From: Bacteroidia bacterium
GTDB taxonomy: Bacteria > Bacteroidota > Bacteroidia > Bacteroidales > Azobacteroidaceae
DNA: 5,755 nucleotides
Reading direction: 5' to 3'
Assembly (NCBI GenBank): GCA_025996865.1
Contig: BNTV01000196.1
Location: 1 to 5,755 of the forward strand
A model generated the notes under the pieces. That model saw only the letters and a list, made by a program, of their open reading frames with translations. It had not been told where the DNA came from and made no database searches. Shown here piece by piece: positions 1 to 5,755 of this stretch. Numbering within the stretch: position 1 is the stretch's first letter; every line of letters begins with the position of its first letter. The position numbers and the translations under genes were made by a program.

Positions 1-1234
1 CGGACGTTTCAATATCTTTTTTATGGGGATACACGACAAGGGCTACTGACCGTTTGCCTGTAACCAACGGGAAATCCCAGCGGAAAGCTTCATCTTTATA
101 GAAAAACTTGACTGCCAGATTGTCTTTACTTCCCCATATAGGATAAGCGGGATCCACCCATTTTTCAAACTCTTTAATAAAAATACCGACCGATTGTCCG
201 GTAGTTTCATTCCAAAATGAAGCAAGGTGCAATCTCCACCAAGTCATCCAATTGTGGTAAATTGTGAGCTTAAATGGTATCTGTCCGTCCGGCAGGTTTT
301 GCCGGTCGTAAGGCATATTGGGATGATTGGTAGCCAAGGGATCGCCGGGGCTTCCCGTAATCTTTTCCCAAACGAAGTTATTGTATCCCTTTTTTTGCTT
401 GTCTATCGGCAAATCGTTCCGGTTCGGGCAATAGCGGTATTCCGGATGAAAATCATGCCATTTCAAATTCAAGGACAAAGAATCTTCGACCGAGAATCCC
501 TGCATATTTTCTTCCATTTCAAGAAACTCCATGCCGGAAATCACCCGGATCTTAAGTTGATAACTCTTGTTGCCGGTAAAGGTGCAGTTCAAAGCGTATT
601 CGGCCATGAGAGACCCTTTAGATAATTCCTCAACAACTACTTGCAGCGGAACAAGTTGTTCCGGCAAAGCGAGCGTTCCCAGCCAATGGTCACTGTTGCC
701 TACTTTCAACAAAGGCATGGCGACACTGGGCGTTTTCGTCGGCGTAAAACCGATTTTCAACAAACCGTTATCCACCTGAAGCAACTGATCTTTTCTTTGG
801 ATATGGATACTGTTTTCCGTTTTTTGTTTCCGGACAATCTTCGATGCCGTCTTGTTTTCCAACCGGAATTCTTTTTTTACACCCGACGGCAAGTCAGATA
901 TCAAACAGAGTAAAGCGCTTTTTACTTTCCCGTTTTCCCTTACGATATCCGTCAATTGAAAGGGAATAATTTCATTGGAGTTTACATCGATCAACTGTAT
1001 TTCATCTTCAGAAATGGGTTCCGAAGAAAAATCAACAGGATATTCGAGCAAGGTTTGCGGCCATGACATGGCCGGAATATTCAGATAATCTTCCAATATA
1101 ATACGGATACCGTTATGCTCCCATTTCAAGGGCTGCCGGTCTACACCGGCAACCGCTTGCAAAACCGCAAAAACCTGGAATACCATGATAATGGTTAGAT
1201 TCCTGTATGCTTGACATTTTTTTTTAATATGCAT
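1..1234 (-). CDS. Secreted protein of unknown family, possible glycan-active enzyme (3'-truncated by window edge)
   Basis: I translated this frame by hand. It is open for 411 codons from the ATG at 1234-1232 to the window edge with no stop, so the C-terminus lies outside the window. Residues 1-29 look like a Sec signal peptide: a KKK n-region, a hydrophobic core (LTIIMVFQVFAVLQ, 13-26) and a likely signal peptidase I site after AVA (27-29). No lipobox cysteine is present, so a soluble periplasmic or secreted protein is expected. Residues ~36-130 look like a beta domain with alternating hydrophobic strands (EIQLID, EIIPFQL, NGKVKSALLCL, LPSGVKKEFRLE). This layout recalls the N-terminal RIFT-barrel domain of exo-rhamnogalacturonan-lyase-like proteins, but that is a weak pattern match. 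A second beta-rich part follows from QVDNGLLKIGF (153-163), with an aromatic patch at 326-341 (YHNWMTWWRLHLASFW). The gene starts 52 bp after the preceding lipoprotein gene in a PUL, so a role in glycan breakdown or binding is inferred from context. No catalytic residues can be assigned. It could be a lyase, a glycosidase or a non-catalytic protein. The reading frame is certain; the function is not. Confidence 0.85.
   Translation of the reverse strand, partial: MHIKKKCQAYRNLTIIMVFQVFAVLQAVAGVDRQPLKWEHNGIRIILEDYLNIPAMSWPQTLLEYPVDFSSEPISEDEIQLIDVNSNEIIPFQLTDIVRENGKVKSALLCLISDLPSGVKKEFRLENKTASKIVRKQKTENSIHIQRKDQLLQVDNGLLKIGFTPTKTPSVAMPLLKVGNSDHWLGTLALPEQLVPLQVVVEELSKGSLMAEYALNCTFTGNKSYQLKIRVISGMEFLEMEENMQGFSVEDSLSLNLKWHDFHPEYRYCPNRNDLPIDKQKKGYNNFVWEKITGSPGDPLATNHPNMPYDRQNLPDGQIPFKLTIYHNWMTWWRLHLASFWNETTGQSVGIFIKEFEKWVDPAYPIWGSKDNLAVKFFYKDEAFRWDFPLVTGKRSVALVVYPHKKDIETS
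1131..1154 (-). other. Perfect-length hairpin in the mRNA at the signal-peptide/mature junction
   Basis: Read on the minus strand, GGTTGCCGGT and ACCGGCAGCC flank a four-base GTAG loop. The arms pair over 10 positions: nine Watson-Crick pairs and one G-U wobble. The structure lies inside the coding sequence of the exported protein, at about codons 27-34, where the signal peptide is expected to be cleaved. No U-tract follows, so it does not look like an intrinsic terminator. Whether it affects translation, or is an accident of GCC/GGC codons, is unknown. Confidence 0.35.
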
Positions 1235-1286
1235 GATCGATTTATTTTTGTTTTTTCTCCAATTATTTACTTTCTATGTTTCATTT

Positions 1287-2894
1287 TCAATGATCCTGCC
1301 ACTTTATGCTACCATAAATATTAAGATTACCGGCATTGGGAGCCGGAACATTTAAAGTGGTACCGGTGACATCCACACATTGTGGCGCCGAAGTGCGGAT
1401 AAAGCCTCTTTTGCCATCGCTGGATACAAAGCCATATACCTGATTGAGCGCCAATGGGCCGACTCTGATATCGCCTTTGCTTTCTACTTCAGCCAACAAT
1501 GCATCCAGTTCATTGTCGTGTGTCAACTCTTCAAATGCTTCGGGCGTTAACTGGCTGGGGCCTTCAGCGTTATCCAAACGTAAAAACTTTACCACTTTTA
1601 CTTGTTTGCCTTCACTTCTCAATTTTTGATATACCTCCATCATGGTTCGTCTCAATATATTGACTTTAAGATAATCCCTGGTTTCTTGCAAGGCTGCATC
1701 CATGCCTCCTTCGAGGGTTTTCCATTCCGGAGGCTGATATCCGGCAAAAGGTGTCAAAACTCTAAATTCAAGTCTGTTTCCATTGGTTTGCAATTCTATC
1801 CCTGCATCTCTATACTCCTGGAGGAAACCTGGTTGAGGAGGCGCCGGCCAGGTGCCCGGAGGGTTGGTGGCGCCGGCTCTGAAAGCCGATACGGTATTGT
1901 TATTGTCTCGATAAAATTGCATCACCTTGGTAATGCCGGCATAAGTCAATTCTAATTTCGGGATATATAGCGGCGTATTGGCAATCTGTTGGCCGGTTTC
2001 TTCATTGATGCTGTTGGGCGGGACAGTGGCCATAAAGGCTACCCTGTAAGGAATCGCGCCGATAAAGGCCGTATAAAGCACCAGGGAATCGCTTGGAGAA
2101 ACCAGAAAAACATTGTTGCCTGACAATGGCGGTGTTTTTAGTACCTCGGTGGTATTTATTGTATTGTTATTCACCCGATAGCCTACAAAATCAATATTTT
2201 CGGCATTGGCGACTGCATCCACGCCAAACATGTAATCAACACCATGTTTGAGATCAAAGAACGGGCCTCTGGTTTCTATCCATGACCTGTCGGGATTCAA
2301 GCCCATTTCAAACTCATAATGTATATTTTCCTGAGTACCCATACCTGCACTCAAATTTTGGTTGTTCCAAGGCATTTCAATCACGATTAACGGACGCCCG
2401 GAGGTACTTCCTTTTTTGATTACCGTATGGGTTTTGGAAACAGAACCCGCATTATTGGATTCATCCAAGAGTGTAAAAGAGACTGTTTCCCTTGTTTTGG
2501 GCGGAACAGCGGCATGAATGTGGAACTGATAGAAAATCACCACATTGTTGACTGTTTTTGTGAAATTTCCCTCCGCATCGAGAACATTTTCCGGACTGGT
2601 GCTCAGCACTTTCGAATTAGCCATATCAAAAGCGTCTGCCGAAGTTTCAACCACCAATTTCGATAATTTTTTTATGGATGACACTGTCAATTGATAAATG
2701 ACTTCGCTATCCTGTTCATAATCCTTTGCAGGACCCAGATTCACGGTTTTCCCGTTTACACTGACCGTTTTCTGTTCAACATCCAGATCGATGCTGGGTT
2801 GTGTAAAATCAGGCGTTTCATTCTCTTCGGCACAAGTACTGAAAATGATCGCCAATACCGGAATCATCATTAGATGGAATATTTTCTTTCTCAT
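1287..2894 (-). CDS. SusE/SusF-position lipoprotein, probable surface glycan-binding protein
   Basis: Lipoprotein of 535 residues from the ATG at 2894, ending at TGA (1289-1287). I chose this start because MRKKIFHLMMIPVLAIIFSTC is a compact lipoprotein signal with its cysteine at residue 21, the same position as in the SusD neighbour, and an A-rich stretch precedes the ATG. An in-frame ATG at 2927 would add 11 residues and overlap the SusD stop as TAATG, so it remains possible. The mature N-terminus (CAEENETPDF) is acidic, as in surface-exported Bacteroidota lipoproteins. In numbering from the 2894 start, residues ~30-160 look like an Ig-like beta domain. Residues ~165-330 contain GPFFDLKHGVDYMF and NIDFVGYRV, a pattern I associate with SusE/F-like proteins. 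A Pro-rich stretch lies near 342-357. A helical region (~397-473) is followed by a C-terminal beta part with VYGFVSSDGKRGFIRT. Its place directly after SusC/SusD suggests a surface glycan-binding protein; the ligand is unknown. It is not a recognisable orthologue of SusE or SusF, and no enzyme motif is visible. Confidence 0.8.
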   Translation of the reverse strand: MRKKIFHLMMIPVLAIIFSTCAEENETPDFTQPSIDLDVEQKTVSVNGKTVNLGPAKDYEQDSEVIYQLTVSSIKKLSKLVVETSADAFDMANSKVLSTSPENVLDAEGNFTKTVNNVVIFYQFHIHAAVPPKTRETVSFTLLDESNNAGSVSKTHTVIKKGSTSGRPLIVIEMPWNNQNLSAGMGTQENIHYEFEMGLNPDRSWIETRGPFFDLKHGVDYMFGVDAVANAENIDFVGYRVNNNTINTTEVLKTPPLSGNNVFLVSPSDSLVLYTAFIGAIPYRVAFMATVPPNSINEETGQQIANTPLYIPKLELTYAGITKVMQFYRDNNNTVSAFRAGATNPPGTWPAPPQPGFLQEYRDAGIELQTNGNRLEFRVLTPFAGYQPPEWKTLEGGMDAALQETRDYLKVNILRRTMMEVYQKLRSEGKQVKVVKFLRLDNAEGPSQLTPEAFEELTHDNELDALLAEVESKGDIRVGPLALNQVYGFVSSDGKRGFIRTSAPQCVDVTGTTLNVPAPNAGNLNIYGSIKWQDH

Positions 2895-2926
2895 TGTATT
2901 TTCTATTAAATATTGAACATGCTTCA

Positions 2927-4627
2927 TTAATTATATCCCGATTTTTGGTTCAAATGCGGATTTTTATCCACATTTATGTAATAATACGGAAGATACCAAT
3001 GGTTGGGATCGCTCAGTCTTGCCTTGATTTCAGCCTGTTGAGCAGCCGGATATTTTTTGGAAACGTAATCGCCTACCCAGGATTCGTAACCCGGACGGGT
3101 GGAAAACCGCACCAGATCAAACCAACGCACACCCTCGAAAGCGCCTTCCAAGGCTGCTTCTTCCAGTATGAACCGGTTGACTTGCACTTCTTCACTCTCA
3201 CTGCTTTGGGGATCTATCCAAAGCGGACAAACCATTACCCGGGCGCGGGTACTGGCAGCGCCGGTATTACTGCCAATGATTGACACCGCCTCGGTATGCA
3301 TACCCATATTGTTCATAATTTCACAGACCAACTGGAAAAAGGTGCCCGACCGATACAACCAGAAAACAGGATCATTCTGACTTTTGGCGTCATTGCGTGC
3401 AGGATCTCTTTTTATACCCCATTCCTTCATCAAGTATTTGAAAATAATAGTATCGCCTTTGGATACATAGTAAGAGCCGTTCTCACCACGAGTCATATCG
3501 CCTATATGTCCCACAATAGGCTTCCCGTTACCATCCGTTATCCTATTCGCTGCACCTTTGTTCCAGCGTGGGGTGAAAAACCAGCGATCTTCTGCGGCAT
3601 GGAATTGCATATACATCATCTCGGTGGTATTCCACCAATTGATGGCATTGCTACTGGGTTTTAAAGCATATACGCCCCCGTTTTCATTGTCCGTCCAATA
3701 CTGGAGATGATTGGTTTGTCCCTTGCTTGCGTCATAATCGATATACCATACCCATTCGGAAAACAAGGCCTCTCTATCGCGTGTTCCTCCAATGATATCG
3801 TCCCAATAACGGTTACCTCCATTGGATATACCCACGGAGATTCCTCGGCCATTATTGTTAAGATATTCGCCGTATGGAAGATAGGGTCGTATGGTTGCCC
3901 AAGCTTTAGGCAGATTGTCCTGGTAAAGATAAATTTCAGCACGCAGGAAAGCGCCCGCCTGCTGGGTAATTTGGGTGCGGGAAGTCAGAAGATCCTGAAG
4001 GGCCGCCGATCCCGGAAGGCGCAATCTATAAACCAAGGAAGCATACTCTTCCACATCTTTCTGGATATATTTCAGAATATTTTCCCTGCTTTCCGGCGCT
4101 GTTTCATGCAATTGCTCCAAAACGGTTACATCGTTACCCAAATAGGGAACATCTTTCCATATTTTCACCAATTGGAGATAAAGCCAAGCGCGAACATACA
4201 TTATTTCGGCAATGTTCATTTCATACTTTTCCTGGCTATAATACACAGGGTCAACCTTCCGGATGTTCCCCATTCCTTTCATGGCGCTATTGCATGCAAT
4301 GATGGCGCGGTAGAAAGCGGTATAGTCCGTATATGGATTTTGTGGAGACACCCTGTTTTGAGCAAATTCGGCAATATATTTATCTGCACCTCGCGCAGCC
4401 ACTACCAAGTCGCCTTGAGCTTCACCGATGAGGAAAATCCGGTCAGCCAGCGGTTGTAACAAGGCGTACACACCATAAAGCGCCGTCAGGGCGTCGTCTG
4501 CTTTTTTATAAGCATTCTCCGCCGGGGTATAGGTCGTATCCGGCACCACAGTAAGGTAATCCTCGCATGAAACACACAAACTAAGAGCCATTATCCCCAG
4601 CAAAATAGTACATATTTTATTTTTCAT
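2927..4627 (-). CDS. SusD/RagB family nutrient-uptake outer-membrane lipoprotein
   Basis: Complete 566-residue protein within the usual size range of SusD homologues. SusD proteins are surface lipoproteins that lie as a lid over the SusC barrel, bind oligosaccharide and help deliver it for TonB-driven import. The signal peptide MKNKICTILLGIMALSLCVSC places the lipidated cysteine at residue 21, followed by EDYLTVVP, the typical SusD mature start. The N-terminal helical (TPR-like) half carries the family hallmark EIMYVRAWLYLQLVKIWKDV at 141-160, ending in PYL (161-163). The C-terminal SusD_RagB domain contains EEAALEGAFEGVRWFDLVRF (489-508), and the protein ends with NPHLNQKSGYN, matching the usual closing Np.L.QnpgY motif. 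Aromatic-rich segments such as INWWNTTEMMYMQF (329-342) could contribute to sugar stacking, but no binding site can be assigned. The ATG at 4627 lies 26 bp after the SusC stop in an A/T-rich leader, so co-transcription is expected. The substrate is not evident. The family assignment is very secure; orthology to the starch-specific SusD is not implied. Confidence 0.97.
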   Translation of the reverse strand: MKNKICTILLGIMALSLCVSCEDYLTVVPDTTYTPAENAYKKADDALTALYGVYALLQPLADRIFLIGEAQGDLVVAARGADKYIAEFAQNRVSPQNPYTDYTAFYRAIIACNSAMKGMGNIRKVDPVYYSQEKYEMNIAEIMYVRAWLYLQLVKIWKDVPYLGNDVTVLEQLHETAPESRENILKYIQKDVEEYASLVYRLRLPGSAALQDLLTSRTQITQQAGAFLRAEIYLYQDNLPKAWATIRPYLPYGEYLNNNGRGISVGISNGGNRYWDDIIGGTRDREALFSEWVWYIDYDASKGQTNHLQYWTDNENGGVYALKPSSNAINWWNTTEMMYMQFHAAEDRWFFTPRWNKGAANRITDGNGKPIVGHIGDMTRGENGSYYVSKGDTIIFKYLMKEWGIKRDPARNDAKSQNDPVFWLYRSGTFFQLVCEIMNNMGMHTEAVSIIGSNTGAASTRARVMVCPLWIDPQSSESEEVQVNRFILEEAALEGAFEGVRWFDLVRFSTRPGYESWVGDYVSKKYPAAQQAEIKARLSDPNHWYLPYYYINVDKNPHLNQKSGYN

Positions 4628-4653
4628 CTTTTTATAGATTTATTTGTTATTCA

Positions 4654-5755
4654 TTATAGTCCAATCTTTAACCCAATCATAACCGATCTGGATTGCGGAT
4701 TATTCCCAAAATCATATCCTTGACTAAAGATATTGCGTCCGGTAGTAATCTCCGGATCCCATCCCAAGTAATTTTGGATAGAAAATAGATTATATCCGGT
4801 GAGATATACCTGTACATTGCGTATAAATCCAAAACGCTGCGGAATTTGCCAAGACAGGGATAGGGATTTCAGTTTGAAATAACTGCCATCTTCGATATAA
4901 TAGGATGACGGAAGTCTGTTTCCTGCCGGATCACCGTATCTGGTATTGGGCACATTGGTCTGGTCGCCTTGGTCTTGCCAACGGTTCAACAAGACTTTCG
5001 ACTGGTTTTCATAACCGGCGCCGTTTTCCAATTTCATACGTAATACATTCAGCACGTCATTTCCCTTCGAATAAGAGAACAAGGCGTCTAAGCCAAATTG
5101 TTTGTATGTGATACCAGCAGTGAGTCCGCCGAAAAAGTCGGGATTCGGATTGCCGATCACCTGCATATCCAACTCATTGACGATTCGGTCATGGTTGGTG
5201 TCTTCCAAATGAAAATCACCGCCCTGGTAGGGTATGCCCCGGTCGTTGAGTAATCCGCCTGCTTCCGCATCGGTACTGAACACGCCCAGATTCTTATATC
5301 CGTAGATCAAGCCTGCTTCCTGCCCGTTTTGAACGATCGAAGTAAAACCGTAACTGCCGTCTATTATGTAGCCGCCGGGAAGATCCGACACTTTGGAAAG
5401 ATATTTGGCGATATTAACACCGACATGCCACACAAAATTGCCTGACCGTCCCAAGGTGTTGACACCCAGCTCGAAACCATTATTGGTTAAAACGCCGCCG
5501 TTAGACCAGGAATAGATGAGTCCCGGATCTACTGCGTCTTTGTTAGGCAATAGCAAATCGGTAGTCTTTGTATAGAAATAATCTAACTTTAATCCAAGCC
5601 ATTTCTTGAAGAAAGACAAATCAATACCGGCGTTATAATTGCTCGTGGCTTCCCATTTGATGGCTGTATTACCGGTCGTGTACGGAATAGATCCGGGACG
5701 GGTGGTATAAAATCCGACATCATACAATGAATAGCGGGCGGTTGCCGGAATATCC
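4654..5755 (-). CDS. SusC/RagA family TonB-linked outer-membrane receptor, C-terminal part (5' truncated)
   Basis: The frame is open from the right window edge to the TAA at 4656-4654, giving about 366 C-terminal residues of a protein family normally around 1000 residues long. The N-terminal carboxypeptidase-like domain, TonB box and plug lie outside the window. What remains is the distal half of the beta-barrel. Family motifs occur in order: IKWEATSNYNAGIDLSFF, LDYFYTKTTDLLLP, GGVLTNNGFELGVN, NGQEAGLIYGYKNLGVF, then GNPNPDFFGGLTAGITYKQF, SSYYIEDGSYFKLKSLSLSW and YLTGYNLFSIQNYLGWDPE. The last strand ends in SVMIGLKIGL. A D-x-N-x-D-like loop (DTNHDRIVNELD, at 5202-5167) resembles the calcium-binding-like loops common in this family. 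SusC proteins import oligosaccharides across the outer membrane using TonB energy, together with the SusD lid encoded 26 bp downstream. An apparent start near 5727 is only an internal TTG (Leu) codon, not the gene start. The family is secure; the transported glycan is unknown. Confidence 0.96.
   Translation of the reverse strand, partial: DIPATARYSLYDVGFYTTRPGSIPYTTGNTAIKWEATSNYNAGIDLSFFKKWLGLKLDYFYTKTTDLLLPNKDAVDPGLIYSWSNGGVLTNNGFELGVNTLGRSGNFVWHVGVNIAKYLSKVSDLPGGYIIDGSYGFTSIVQNGQEAGLIYGYKNLGVFSTDAEAGGLLNDRGIPYQGGDFHLEDTNHDRIVNELDMQVIGNPNPDFFGGLTAGITYKQFGLDALFSYSKGNDVLNVLRMKLENGAGYENQSKVLLNRWQDQGDQTNVPNTRYGDPAGNRLPSSYYIEDGSYFKLKSLSLSWQIPQRFGFIRNVQVYLTGYNLFSIQNYLGWDPEITTGRNIFSQGYDFGNNPQSRSVMIGLKIGL

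Noticed and set aside
43..225. 60-codon minus-strand open frame
   Set aside because: It is an out-of-frame shadow inside the truncated exported-protein gene, whose own frame continues through this stretch.
289..305. Inverted repeat CCGGCA / TGCCGG with a 5-base loop
   Set aside because: A short 6-bp stem inside coding sequence with no U-tract. CCGG-type words are frequent in this DNA, so it is probably a chance result of codon use.
227..913. Three overlapping plus-strand open frames (227-625, 567-779, 641-913)
   Set aside because: All are antisense to the minus-strand exported-protein frame, which is open from 1234 to the window edge with a signal peptide and plausible protein composition. 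They overlap each other and have no recognisable features.
1235..1286. Intergenic stretch considered for a promoter of the exported-protein gene
   Set aside because: No Bacteroidota -7 TAnnTTTG with a spaced -33 TTTG is visible on the minus strand. It is A/T-rich with a GGAG about 20 bases before the ATG, too far to be a convincing ribosome binding site.
1330..1346. Small hairpin CCGGC / GCCGG near the 3' end of the lipoprotein gene, considered as a terminator
   Set aside because: The stem is only 5 bp, lies within the coding sequence about 40 bases before the stop codon, and no T-run follows in the minus direction.
3661..3942. 93-codon minus-strand open frame
   Set aside because: It is nested in another frame inside the SusD gene, with no start context or domain, so it is a shadow.
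3707..4459. A 250-codon open frame on the plus strand
   Set aside because: It lies wholly antisense to the secure SusD gene, its translation lacks any domain pattern or signal peptide, and it is best explained by codon bias of the gene on the other strand.

Overview
The window is a fragment of a Bacteroidota polysaccharide utilisation locus (PUL). Four protein-coding genes lie head to tail on the minus strand and cover almost every base. The assignment to Bacteroidota rests on three things: an adjacent SusC-type TonB-dependent receptor and SusD-type lipoprotein, a pair essentially confined to this phylum; lipoprotein signal peptides; and A/T-rich start regions without clear Shine-Dalgarno sequences. 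The exact genus cannot be read from the sequence; a Bacteroidales member is a reasonable guess.

Layout in transcription order, from right to left: (1) 5755-4654, the last ~366 residues of a SusC/RagA-like outer-membrane receptor, whose 5' part lies outside the window; (2) 4627-2927, a complete SusD/RagB-family lipoprotein; (3) 2894-1287 (or from 2927), a complete large lipoprotein in the SusE/SusF position, likely a surface glycan-binding protein; (4) 1234-1, the first 411 codons of a secreted protein with a signal peptide and a beta-rich N-terminal part, whose 3' end lies outside the window. Gene 4 has no stop codon inside the window, so a search for complete ORFs misses it, but the frame is open from its ATG at 1234 to the window edge. 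The gaps are 26 bp (SusC/SusD), 0-32 bp (SusD/lipoprotein, depending on the start) and 52 bp (lipoprotein/gene 4). None contains a convincing promoter or terminator, so the four genes probably form one transcript starting upstream of the window.

Functional reading: the SusC barrel and SusD lid would form the TonB-powered oligosaccharide importer. The third lipoprotein would help capture glycan at the surface. The fourth, exported protein is a candidate glycan-processing enzyme or accessory factor. The substrate cannot be deduced, because no catalytic family is firmly recognisable and the PUL regulator is not in view.

The most interesting parts are gene 4, whose family I cannot name, and the lipoprotein, which carries a predicted helical segment between its beta-rich regions. 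No RNA genes, CRISPR arrays, insertion sequences or long repeats were seen.
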